Shown: positions 1-6,445 of the stretch, piece after piece
Numbering within the stretch: position 1 is the first letter of the stretch
Layout: each line of letters starts with the position of its first letter
Source of the DNA: JBBDWZ01 sp050732575
GTDB taxonomy: Bacteria; Gemmatimonadota; Gemmatimonadetes; Longimicrobiales; RSA9
Assembly: GCA_050732575.1 (NCBI GenBank)
Contig: JBOHRF010000198.1
Coordinates: 1 to 9,231, forward strand
Length of the DNA stretch: 9,231 nucleotides
Reading direction: 5' to 3'
Translations under genes and position numbers: made by a program
Notes under the pieces: generated by a model
What the model saw: the letters and a program-made list of their open reading frames with translations, nothing else
Told to the model about the DNA's origin: nothing
Database searches by the model: none

Positions 1-28
1 GCCGTGGGCCGGGCGCCGCGTTGCGGGG

Positions 29-54
29 CGCGCCCGCCTTCGGCGGCGGGCGCG
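29..54. other. GC-rich perfect hairpin downstream of the minus-strand gene
   Basis: Seen: a 10-bp perfect inverted repeat, CGCGCCCGCC at 29-38 and GGCGGGCGCG at 45-54, around the 6-nt loop TTCGGC. It lies about 80 nt past the stop codon of the minus-strand membrane gene. No T-run follows on either strand, so it is not a textbook intrinsic terminator. It could still stop or slow transcription leaving that gene. The left edge (1-28) is also very GC-rich and can pair partly with the same arm (CGGGCGC at 10-16 with GCGCCCG at 30-36). Positions 55-132 show nothing recognisable. Confidence 0.45.
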
Positions 55-132
55 TGACGCTGCGCGCACGTGTCGGGATACACGACGATGCCCTCATACC
101 TGATCAACCTCACAGCTACACACCCAACGACA

Positions 133-2277
133 TTACCACAGCAGTGCCGACCAAACGTTGGAATAGTCATCGGTCCAGGCGGGTCGACCGCGCCCGCGTG
201 GGATGTACCAGGTTCCGGTGAAAAGCGTCTCACCGAAATCGGCGTCGTTACGCGCCACAGCAACCCAGTGGCTGGGCTCGATGCGTTGTGCGCGATCGGC
301 CGCTCCAGGCTGCAAGTCACCCCGGGCCCGGATGCGCAGTCCGAGGGATGCTGTCACTTCGGCCAACACCGGGGCGAGGTCGAGGTAGCGATTCGAGATG
401 TGAAACGCCAGAAGTCCGCGCGCGCTGAGCTTGCTGGTGTAGAGTTGCACGGCTTCCCGCGTGAGCAGATGCAATGGAATAGCATCGGAGGAGAAGGCGT
501 CCAGCACGAGCAGATTGAAGCTACTGTCGGGCACGTGGCGCAACTCGATGCGCGCATCACCTGCGCGTATTTCGATCGAACCGGCCCGGCTGCGCTGCAG
601 AAAACCGAACAACTCCGGATCCTGCGCCATGCCGATTACGGCCGGATTGATCTCGAAGAATGTCCAACGTTCGTTCGCGCGGGCGTACCACGCCAACGTG
701 CCAACGCCAAGTCCCACTACGCCGACGGCTGGATGCGCTGACCGTTCCTGCACGGTACGCAACACTTCTATGCCCGGACTTCGATAACTGTAATACGTGA
801 GCGGCCGGCTGCCTTCAGGTTGCGCCATGTCAGCCGCGCCATGCAGCGTATTGCCGTGGCGCAACTCGTGGAAGCGTCCCCGTGCATCGGTCGTGATGCG
901 CAAAACCCCGAAGAAATTGCGCTGCGCCTGGACCACGCGCCCGCTGAGACTGCGATCGGCAGGCAAGGTCAAAACCAGGGCCGTCAAGGCCAGCACAAAG
1001 CGCAGTGGTTCACGCGAGAGTACAAACGCGAGCGTGGCAGGAACGCCAACACAAACCAGTGCGGCCAGGCTGCGGTTGCTGCGAAAAACATCCAGGGAAA
1101 GGAAGAACAAGGCCAGGGCCAGTACACCCACGGCCGGCGCCAGATCGCGCTTGACGCGCAAGCGAATGGGTGAGTCTGGCAGTGCCAGGAGCAGCGCGAA
1201 TAAAGCAATCAGTGGATACTCCCAGAAGCCTTCGAACAGGACGGGAGCAATCAGCGCATTGAACGCTCCACCCAGGGCACCACCCACCGCAATCAACAAG
1301 TAAAAGCGCGTCAGGTGCTGTCGCGCCGGTCGTTGCGCTGCCAGCCGAGTGTGGCAAACCAGCGTGGTGCACACGAAGAACGCCAGGTGAGCCACGATCA
1401 ATAACCAGAGCGGTTCGGTGGGCTGCAACCGATACACGACCACCCAGGTCACGGCGAGAATGACCGCTGTGCGCAGCAGAAGCACAGGCGGCCCCGCTCT
1501 CGCTACGCCAAAGGCCACGATGAACGTGGTCAGGTACAGGGCGAGCGGAATGATCCACAGCAGCGGAACGGACGCCAGGTCAGTGGTCAGATAGGAAGTG
1601 ACGCCCAGCAGCATGCTGGAAGGGGCAAAGCTCAAACCGATCCAGCGCAGCTGGGTGCGCCAGGGAATCGGCGCCGCCGATGGTTCGGCCGATTCGGCCT
1701 GCGGGGTTGCGCGCCTCAGCAACATTCCAATGCCCAACAGCAACAGAAGGACACCGCCAAACGCCACCGCCCACGCTCGATTCTGTTGGGCAATCGCCCA
1801 GCGCGGCTCGAGCAGGATAGGATAGGCCAGGAGCGCAATGAGGCTGCCGGTATTGCTGGCCGCGTAAAGCACGTACGGATCACGCTCGTTCGCTGCCTGC
1901 CCATACCAGTGTTGAAAGAGTGGTGTGGCGGCGGCCAGCGCAAAGAAGGGCAGGCCGATCTGCAACGTCAAATGGCCGATCAGCCACCAGGACGGATGGG
2001 AAGAGGACGCAGGCGTTGTCGCAAAAGCCACCGGAAGGGTGGCACAACTCACCGCGACCACGGCAAACAACAGCACGAGCTGTGCGCGCATCGACCGCAC
2101 GCGGGTTATGCCATGGGCAAACGCGTACCCGGCCAGTAAACTGGACTGAAAGAACAGGAGGCATACATTCCACACGGCTGGCGCGCCTCCCAGGAGCGGC
2201 AGCAACTGCTTTCCCACCAGCGGCTCCAGCCAAAACAACAAGGCCGAAGACCAGAAGGTACTGAACGCCAACCACAA
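133..2277 (-). CDS. Polytopic membrane protein with C-terminal spermidine-synthase-like domain
   Basis: About 714 residues if started at TTG 2277. The first roughly 440 residues hold about fourteen hydrophobic stretches. The rest is a soluble Rossmann domain of the spermidine synthase/methyltransferase type: NFFGVLRI near 454, RHGNTLHG near 473, the glycine-rich VGLGVGT near 521, an acidic ribose-binding FFEINP near 540, LDAFSSDAIP near 592, and the terminal WTDDYSNVWSALLW. This matches proteins usually labelled fused MFS/spermidine synthase, whose true substrate is mostly unknown. The nucleotide-binding loop and the DAFSSD aspartates are kept, so the domain may be catalytic, but polyamine synthesis is not shown. 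The start is uncertain. The reading frame stays open to 2496 antisense to mscL, but that part (ORF residues 1-69) looks like mscL shadow and is not hydrophobic. Family N-termini begin just before the first helix, which points to TTG 2289, 2277 or 2271; none has a clear Shine-Dalgarno sequence. No neighbour suggests its role. Confidence 0.85.
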   Translation of the reverse strand: MWLAFSTFWSSALLFWLEPLVGKQLLPLLGGAPAVWNVCLLFFQSSLLAGYAFAHGITRVRSMRAQLVLLFAVVAVSCATLPVAFATTPASSSHPSWWLIGHLTLQIGLPFFALAAATPLFQHWYGQAANERDPYVLYAASNTGSLIALLAYPILLEPRWAIAQQNRAWAVAFGGVLLLLLGIGMLLRRATPQAESAEPSAAPIPWRTQLRWIGLSFAPSSMLLGVTSYLTTDLASVPLLWIIPLALYLTTFIVAFGVARAGPPVLLLRTAVILAVTWVVVYRLQPTEPLWLLIVAHLAFFVCTTLVCHTRLAAQRPARQHLTRFYLLIAVGGALGGAFNALIAPVLFEGFWEYPLIALFALLLALPDSPIRLRVKRDLAPAVGVLALALFFLSLDVFRSNRSLAALVCVGVPATLAFVLSREPLRFVLALTALVLTLPADRSLSGRVVQAQRNFFGVLRITTDARGRFHELRHGNTLHGAADMAQPEGSRPLTYYSYRSPGIEVLRTVQERSAHPAVGVVGLGVGTLAWYARANERWTFFEINPAVIGMAQDPELFGFLQRSRAGSIEIRAGDARIELRHVPDSSFNLLVLDAFSSDAIPLHLLTREAVQLYTSKLSARGLLAFHISNRYLDLAPVLAEVTASLGLRIRARGDLQPGAADRAQRIEPSHWVAVARNDADFGETLFTGTWYIPRGRGRPAWTDDYSNVWSALLW

Positions 2278-2287
2278 CCCAATGGGC

Positions 2288-2295
2288 AAGGAGGG
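2288..2295 (+). promoter_or_regulatory. Ribosome binding site of mscL
   Basis: AAGGAGGG lies 4 nt before ATG 2300, a very strong Shine-Dalgarno match. It decides the mscL start in favour of 2300 over the upstream in-frame ATG at 2282, which would place this element inside the gene. The element lies at or just before the possible start of the divergent minus-strand gene. Confidence 0.8.
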
Positions 2296-2299
2296 ACCG

Positions 2300-2737
2300 A
2301 TGCTGAAAGAATTCCGCGAATTCGTCACGCGCGGCAACGTGTTGGACCTGGCTGTGGGCGTGATGATCGGAGCTGCATTCAATAAGATTGTCGATTCGTT
2401 GGTAAAAGACATCATCATGCCACCCATTGGTGTCGTGCTGGGCGGCATCGATTTCTCCAATTTCTTCCTTAACATCAGTGGCACCGCCTTCAGCACCCTG
2501 GCCGAGGCGCAAGCGGCGAATGCAGCAACCGTTAACTACGGCCTATTCATCAACAACGTCATCAGCTTCTTCATTGTTGCGTTTGCCATCTTCATGATCG
2601 TCAAACAAGTCAATCGATTGCGCCGGCCCAAAGCTGCGGAAGTCAGCAACCAGAAAGAATGCCCATTCTGTAGACTGGGCATGCCTCTGGCCGCAACACG
2701 CTGTCCGAATTGTACGTCCGAGTTGCAACCGGCTTGA
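2300..2737 (+). CDS. mscL: Large-conductance mechanosensitive channel MscL with C-terminal zinc ribbon
   Basis: 145 residues. MscL forms a homopentameric inner-membrane pore that opens under membrane tension and releases solutes during osmotic downshock. The N-terminus MLKEFREFVTRGNVLDLAVG and the first pore helix with IIGAAF-like VMIGAAFNKIVDSL (residues 21-35) are classic, as is DIIMPPIGVVLGGIDF (37-52). The periplasmic loop is short (about 53-78). The second helix is near 79-102 (YGLFINN then FFIVAFAIFMI) and ends in VKQVNRLRRP. The E. coli-type C-terminal helical bundle is replaced by a ribbon-like tail with CPFC at 121-124 and CPNC at 135-138, spaced C-x2-C-x10-C-x2-C, fitting a bound metal ion. 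This tail variant is known in MscL homologues of several phyla. The gene has a strong ribosome binding site and no sequence-evident operon partner. argR follows 154 nt later on the same strand, and read-through into it is possible because no clear terminator separates them. Confidence 0.97.
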   Translation: MLKEFREFVTRGNVLDLAVGVMIGAAFNKIVDSLVKDIIMPPIGVVLGGIDFSNFFLNISGTAFSTLAEAQAANAATVNYGLFINNVISFFIVAFAIFMIVKQVNRLRRPKAAEVSNQKECPFCRLGMPLAATRCPNCTSELQPA

Positions 2738-2891
2738 GCATGGGCACGCGCCCAACGTTCGGCTCGTTGATTCCTGGGACGCAAAAACTTGTCTGGGGCC
2801 GGTCCCGCGCCTGGGGGCCGCCCCATGAGCTAACGAAGCGAGGTGTGTGGTCCGGCTTGCGCCCGGTCTGCGTTTCTCCTCATTCTCCGCC
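2738..2891 (+). other. mscL-argR intergenic region
   Basis: 154 nt before the chosen argR start. Two short hairpins are visible: TGGGC/GCCCA with a 4-nt loop at 2741-2754, and TGGGG/CCCCA with a 4-nt loop at about 2811-2824. Neither is followed by a T-run, so neither is a convincing terminator. No good -35/-10 pair and no AT-rich ARG box were found here, so argR autoregulation of the kind seen in E. coli is not evident from sequence. Confidence 0.4.
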
Positions 2892-3350
2892 ATGGGCAAA
2901 CGCGACCGCCATTCCGCCATCCTCGCCATTTTGCGCGAAACCCGCGTCACCAGCCAGGAACACCTCCGGGAGCGTCTCGTTGCGCGTGGCTTCGATGTCA
3001 CGCAGGCCACCCTCTCGCGAGACATTCGCGAGCTGCGCCTGTACAAAGTGCCCGACTCGGAAGGCATTGCCCACTACACGTTGCCTCCTGAAGCCTGGGA
3101 ACACACGCCGCCGCTCACGCGCCTTCTTCCCACCCTGTTCACGGGCGCCGAAGGCACCGGCAACCTGCTCATCGTCCGGACCCTGGCCGGGGGCGCTCAG
3201 GCCGTCGCCGAAGCGCTCGATTGGGAGGAATGGCCCGAGATTCTGGGCACCCTGGGCGGGGATGATACCATCCTCGTGATCCTCCGTAAGCCCGAGTTTC
3301 TGCCCACCATCCAAAAGCGGCTCGAGGACCTGGCAGGCGTCATCGCATAG
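2892..3350 (+). CDS. argR: Arginine repressor ArgR
   Basis: 152 residues, normal for ArgR/AhrC (about 149-156). It is an arginine-sensing hexameric DNA-binding protein that represses arginine synthesis genes. Residues 1-65 form the winged helix domain, with TSQEHLRERL at 20-29 and the recognition-helix signature VTQATLSRDIRELRL at 36-50. The C-terminal oligomerisation and arginine-binding domain covers about 85-152: LLIVRTLAGGAQAVAEALD (92-110) with the family Gln in GGAQ, and GTLGGDDTILVI (119-130) containing the paired aspartates that bind arginine. ATG 2892 is chosen because family members start with a short basic stretch like MGKRDRH. A GTG at 2847 would add 15 residues of no recognised type. 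No clear Shine-Dalgarno sequence precedes 2892, so translation may be weak or leaderless. The gene sits directly before the operon it should control. Confidence 0.96.
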   Translation: MGKRDRHSAILAILRETRVTSQEHLRERLVARGFDVTQATLSRDIRELRLYKVPDSEGIAHYTLPPEAWEHTPPLTRLLPTLFTGAEGTGNLLIVRTLAGGAQAVAEALDWEEWPEILGTLGGDDTILVILRKPEFLPTIQKRLEDLAGVIA

Positions 3351-3460
3351 TTCCCCGGCGCCCATACCCGGATAAGCGGCTGCGCAAACTCCCCTGAACC
3401 CCAAGAACTCACCGGCCCGCCAACGACTATTCCCGTTCTCACCCGGTTGGCCCGCCTCCC
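3351..3460 (+). other. argR-argC intergenic region, C-rich part
   Basis: This stretch is C-rich on the plus strand. It carries a direct repeat GGCCCGCC (3414-3421 and 3449-3456) and an inverted repeat GCCAAC/GTTGGC (3419-3424 and 3446-3451) with a 21-nt loop. The loop is long and no T-run follows, so a terminator for argR is not supported. I see no small gene in it. Confidence 0.35.
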
Positions 3461-3489
3461 TTGACGCACGCGCGTGATGGAATAATTAT
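3461..3489 (+). promoter_or_regulatory. Candidate sigma-70-type promoter of the argC operon
   Basis: TTGACG at 3461-3466 matches the -35 consensus at 5 of 6 positions. With a 17-nt spacer, AATTAT at 3484-3489 matches the -10 at 4 of 6. An alternative -10, AATAAT at 3481-3486, matches 5 of 6 but with a 14-nt spacer. The AT-rich -10 area stands out in an otherwise GC-rich gap. The -10 is inside the first ARG box, so repressor binding would block RNA polymerase. With the 17-nt spacing, transcription would begin at about 3495-3497, almost on the argC start codon. The promoter is inferred from sequence only. Confidence 0.6.
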
Positions 3490-3494
3490 TCGTA
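3477..3494. promoter_or_regulatory. ARG box 1 (ArgR operator)
   Basis: The 18 bp ATGGAATAATTATTCGTA fit the known ArgR operator pattern wnTGAATwwwwATTCAnw, with all four central w positions A/T and only two mismatches (G for T at 3479, G for A at 3492). The core GAATAATTATTC is a perfect palindrome. It overlaps the candidate -10 element of the argC promoter and lies just downstream of argR. The match to the consensus is seen directly; ArgR binding is inferred from the family. Confidence 0.8.
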
Positions 3495-3497
3495 TGT

Positions 3498-3515
3498 GAT
3501 GAATAAAACCGCTAC
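3498..3515. promoter_or_regulatory. ARG box 2 (weaker, overlaps argC start)
   Basis: Starting 3 bp after box 1, the 18 bp beginning GATGAATAAAA contain a perfect left half-site TGAAT plus AAAA. The right half is poor: CCGCT where ATTCA is expected, with only the C kept. The 3-bp spacing between the two boxes is the arrangement used in E. coli ARG box pairs, where one ArgR hexamer binds both. This box covers the argC start codon ATG 3499 and its first codons. Confidence 0.6.
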
Positions 3516-4509
3516 TGGTGCAGCCGGAGCTCAGACCGGCCAGGCAGAGAAAGACCGGGCCCGCGCCGTGGTGTTGGGCGGGACCGGTTATACGGGTCAG
3601 GAATTGATACGCCTGCTGCGCCACCACCCCCAGGTGGAGTTGGTCGGTGCGAGCAGTGAGTCGGAGGCGGGTGCACGTGTGGCGGGGACGAGCCTGCGGT
3701 ATGCGCCAGCGGCCGGCATCGAATTGGGGCAGGCGGACCTGGTGTTCTGCTGTCTACCGCATGGCGAATCGGGTCACTGGGCGCGCAGGTCGGAATTGGC
3801 CGGCGCCATTGCCATCGACCTGTCGAGTGATTTGCGCGCACCGGGTGCGGGCGCGGTCTATGGTCTTCCGGAGTTGTGGCGCGCGGAAATACGGGAGGCG
3901 CGTCTGATCGCGAATCCTGGCTGTTATCCAACGGGTGTTCTTCTGGGGCTGGCGCCGGCAGTAACGCGCGAGTTGATCGATGAAAGCCGCCCGATCGTAA
4001 TCGATGCGGCATCGGGCGTGACGGGTGCGGGTCGAACGGCAAAACGGGATTTGTTGTTTGGCGAAGTGGCGGAAGACTATCGCGCGTACGGCGTGGGCAA
4101 CGTGCATCGGCACGTGCCTGAAATGCGGGTGGGTCTTGGCAGACTGGCCGAGTCGGCACCGTCATTCGTGTTCACGCCGCATCTCTTGCCTGTGAAGCGG
4201 GGCATCCTGGAGACCATGTATTTGCCGCTGCGCAACCGGATGACGACCACGGAAGCGGCATCGTTGTGGGCAGAGTTTTACGCGGGAGAGGCGTTTGTTG
4301 AAGTCATGGGCGGCGATCTGCCTTCGTTGAGCCAGGTAGCGGGCCGGAACGTGGTTTCCATCGGGTTTGCAGAAGTTGAGGACCTGGATGCGCCCATGCT
4401 CATCGTAGTGGCCGCACTGGATAACCTGGTGAAAGGTGCAGCCGGCCAGGCCATCCAGAACGCCAATCTTGCACTTGGCATTCCGGAGACGCTGGGGTTG
4501 CCGGCATGA
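3499..4509 (+). CDS. argC: N-acetyl-gamma-glutamyl-phosphate reductase
   Basis: 336 residues. This cytoplasmic enzyme reduces N-acetylglutamyl phosphate with NADPH to the semialdehyde, the third step of arginine synthesis. The N-terminal nucleotide-binding loop is GGTGYTGQEL (about 27-36). The catalytic cysteine is in ANPGCYPTG (Cys about 142). SGVTGAGR (about 172-179) and the histidine region HRHVPEM (about 203-209) follow, then FTPHLLPVKRGI (about 225-236) and the C-terminal DNLVKGAAGQAIQNANL. Length is typical of the long type of ArgC. About 20 residues precede the first strand, poor in recognisable motif. Start: GTG 3496 is directly followed by ATG 3499 in frame; ATG is preferred. ATG 3494 is out of frame and followed by a stop. 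No Shine-Dalgarno sequence is present. It is the first gene of the operon, and its stop overlaps the argB start by 4 nt (ATGA). Confidence 0.97.
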   Translation: MNKTATGAAGAQTGQAEKDRARAVVLGGTGYTGQELIRLLRHHPQVELVGASSESEAGARVAGTSLRYAPAAGIELGQADLVFCCLPHGESGHWARRSELAGAIAIDLSSDLRAPGAGAVYGLPELWRAEIREARLIANPGCYPTGVLLGLAPAVTRELIDESRPIVIDAASGVTGAGRTAKRDLLFGEVAEDYRAYGVGNVHRHVPEMRVGLGRLAESAPSFVFTPHLLPVKRGILETMYLPLRNRMTTTEAASLWAEFYAGEAFVEVMGGDLPSLSQVAGRNVVSIGFAEVEDLDAPMLIVVAALDNLVKGAAGQAIQNANLALGIPETLGLPA

Positions 4510-5270
4510 AGGACGTGCAAGTCGTGAAAGTTGGTGGGGCCGCGCTCAACGATCCGCAGTGGCTCGATCAGTTTGCCCAGCAAGCGCACACGAAGACGCG
4601 GCGCGTCATTGTGCACGGAGGCGGACCAGAGGTAAGTGGGTTGTCCATGCGGCTGGGTGTGGACGTCACGTGGAACGGTGGTCGCCGAGTGACCTCGGCC
4701 GCGGCACTCGATGTAGCGGCCATGGTCCTGACCGGCCGCATCAACAAACGCATTGTGCGCGCGCTGGGCCGCGTGGGTGTGGATGCGATTGGCCTTTCAG
4801 GAGAAGATGGCCGGCTGTTGACGGCTGGCATAGCGCAACAGGGCGCGCTCGGACTGGTGGGAGAAATTGCGGCCGTGCGCGTGCCCGTGCTGGAAGCGCT
4901 TCTTGGGGCGGGCTTCGTACCCGTGATTTCACCCATTTCCAGCGGTCCGGATGGGTGCGCACTGAACGTGAACGCCGATGAGGTTGCTACGGCTGTGGCC
5001 ACGGCCGTGGGCGCGCAGGAGCTGCTATTTCTGACGGACGTGCCCGCGGTACGCGATCAGGCTGGTGCGCGCGCCGAGTTGAGCACCGATGAAGCGCGCG
5101 CCTTGATCACGGATCAGGTAGCGACCGGTGGCATGGCGGTGAAGTTGAGCGCTGCGCTGTTGGCCGTGGAGGCGGGCGTAGCGCGCGTCCGTGTGGGGCC
5201 GCTCGAAATGTTGAACGATGCAACGGCCGGAACGCTGATCCGGCGGGAAGAGGCGCTGGCATGTCCGTAA
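4506..5270 (+). CDS. argB: N-acetylglutamate kinase
   Basis: 254 residues, close to E. coli ArgB (258). The enzyme phosphorylates the gamma-carboxylate of N-acetylglutamate with ATP, the second step of arginine synthesis. It is an amino acid kinase fold protein. Visible motifs are KVGGAAL with the ATP lysine (Lys8), VHGGGP (36-41), the substrate-binding RRVT (60-63), LSGEDG (97-102), LNVNADEVA (153-161) and TGGMAVKL with Lys213. All the main catalytic positions are kept. It lacks the N-terminal helix found in arginine-inhibited hexameric kinases, starting almost at the first strand, which suggests (inference) a dimeric form not inhibited by arginine. Related kinases act on N-succinyl-glutamate or on LysW-bound substrates, but no LysW gene is seen and an N-acetylglutamate synthase is two genes away, which favours the acetyl route. 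It overlaps argC by 4 nt and argD by 10 nt, so it is translationally coupled to both. Confidence 0.95.
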   Translation: MKDVQVVKVGGAALNDPQWLDQFAQQAHTKTRRVIVHGGGPEVSGLSMRLGVDVTWNGGRRVTSAAALDVAAMVLTGRINKRIVRALGRVGVDAIGLSGEDGRLLTAGIAQQGALGLVGEIAAVRVPVLEALLGAGFVPVISPISSGPDGCALNVNADEVATAVATAVGAQELLFLTDVPAVRDQAGARAELSTDEARALITDQVATGGMAVKLSAALLAVEAGVARVRVGPLEMLNDATAGTLIRREEALACP

Positions 5271-6445
5271 CCACGATGACCGAAAAGGCGCGTGCGCTTT
5301 TGCCCGTATACAAGCCGCTGCCTGTGGACATCGTCGCGGGGCAGGGCAGTTACCTGTTCACGGATGACGGGCGCAAGCTGCTCGATTTTACCAGCGGCAT
5401 TGGCGTGAATGCGTTTGGCTATGGCGATGCCGAGACCGCTGCCGCCATCAACGCTGCGCTGGCGAATGGTGTCCTGCACACATCGAACATCTTGCGCACG
5501 CAGCCGGCGCGTCAGTTGGCGGAGCGATTGGTCGAGCTGTCCTGCGCGGATCATGTGTTCTTCTGCAATTCGGGCGGTGAAGCGAATGAGGGCGCGCTCA
5601 AATTTGCCCGTCGCTTTGCCGGCGCGGTGGGCGGTCCGCAAAAGCATGAAGTGATTGCGCTGAAGGGCGCGTTTCATGGCCGCTTGTTCGGTACCATGGC
5701 GGCTACCGATCGGCCATCGTTCCGCGATCAATTCCAGCCCGTCATGCCGGGCGTGCGCTTCGTCTCACCCGGTGATCTGGCCGAATTGAAGGCTGCGGCG
5801 TCGAGCGCGCGCACGGCCGCCATTATCGCCGAACCGGTGCAGGGAGAGGGCGGTGTGCAGCCACTCAGCCGGGCGTACCTGCAGGCGCTGCGCGAGACGG
5901 CGGATGCGGTAAACGCGGTGCTCATCTTCGATGAAGTGCAATGTGGCCTGGGTCGGACCGGCGCCTTGTTCGCCTATCAAGCATTGGATTGCGAGCCTGA
6001 TATCCTGACCCTGGCCAAGCCGCTGGCTGGCGGTCTGCCCATGGGCGCCATCCTGTTGAATGAACGGGTGGCCAACACCATCCAGCCGGGTGACCACGCC
6101 ACGACCTTTGGCGGTGGTGTGCTGACCAGCACGGTTGCACTCTCGGTTGTGAATCGCATTGCCGAGCCCGCATTCCTGCGCACGGTTGCGGGCAGAGGTG
6201 AACAGCTGGCGAATCTGCTGGGCCGGCTCCTGGCCCATCCAAAAGTGAAGCAGGTGCGTGGACTGGGCCTCATGTGGGGCATCGAGCTCACGGAGCCAGC
6301 CGCTCCGGTCCAGGCGCGCGCACTCGAGGACGGCCTGCTGGTTTTGCTGGCGGGTGAAAACGTGATTCGATTGCTGCCGCCCCTGACCATCGGCGCAACC
6401 GAGCTCGAACAAGGCATCGAGCTGCTGCACGGAGCCCTGGCGTGA
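5261..6445 (+). CDS. argD: Acetylornithine aminotransferase
   Basis: 394 residues, typical length. This PLP enzyme of class III moves an amino group from glutamate to N-acetylglutamate semialdehyde, giving N-acetylornithine. Visible are FCNSGGEANEGALKFAR (101-117), KGAFHGRLFGTMAATD (135-150), the PLP aspartate in LIFDEVQCGLGRTG (221-234), the Schiff-base lysine in LAKPLAGGLPMGA (Lys253), and HATTFGGGVLTS (279-290). Two motifs differ from the common form: NSGGEANE instead of NSGTEANE, and GGGVLT where GGNPLA is usual. The catalytic residues remain, so activity is expected. The protein may also act as a succinyldiaminopimelate aminotransferase, as ArgD does in E. coli. ATG 5261 starts inside argB (10-nt overlap). 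ATG 5276 is an in-frame alternative that would remove the overlap. Its stop overlaps the GTG of the next gene by 4 nt. Confidence 0.95.
   Translation: MSVTTMTEKARALLPVYKPLPVDIVAGQGSYLFTDDGRKLLDFTSGIGVNAFGYGDAETAAAINAALANGVLHTSNILRTQPARQLAERLVELSCADHVFFCNSGGEANEGALKFARRFAGAVGGPQKHEVIALKGAFHGRLFGTMAATDRPSFRDQFQPVMPGVRFVSPGDLAELKAAASSARTAAIIAEPVQGEGGVQPLSRAYLQALRETADAVNAVLIFDEVQCGLGRTGALFAYQALDCEPDILTLAKPLAGGLPMGAILLNERVANTIQPGDHATTFGGGVLTSTVALSVVNRIAEPAFLRTVAGRGEQLANLLGRLLAHPKVKQVRGLGLMWGIELTEPAAPVQARALEDGLLVLLAGENVIRLLPPLTIGATELEQGIELLHGALA

Noticed and set aside
70..741. A 223-residue open frame on the plus strand opposite the membrane gene
   Set aside because: It is fully antisense to the conserved spermidine-synthase-like domain, with no recognisable domain or ribosome binding site. 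It is a frame kept open by GC-rich coding DNA on the other strand.
2278..2496. N-terminal extension of the minus-strand membrane protein into mscL
   Set aside because: The extra residues are the antisense reading of conserved mscL codons, are not hydrophobic, and lie before the normal family start. No start signal supports them.
2767..2794. Promoter for argR from TTGATT with a 17-nt spacer
   Set aside because: The matching -10 (TTGTCT) agrees with the consensus at only about half the positions and lies in GC-rich DNA. Too weak to report.
2847..2891. argR starting at GTG 2847
   Set aside because: It would add 15 residues unlike ArgR N-termini. ATG 2892 gives the normal 152-residue length.
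3414..3456. Intrinsic terminator after argR
   Set aside because: The GCCAAC/GTTGGC stem is only 6 bp with a 21-nt loop, and no T-run follows.
4506..5270. argB as a LysW-type aminoadipate/glutamate kinase gene
   Set aside because: No LysW carrier gene or LysX ligase is present, and an acetyl-forming synthase lies in the same operon. The acetyl route is simpler.
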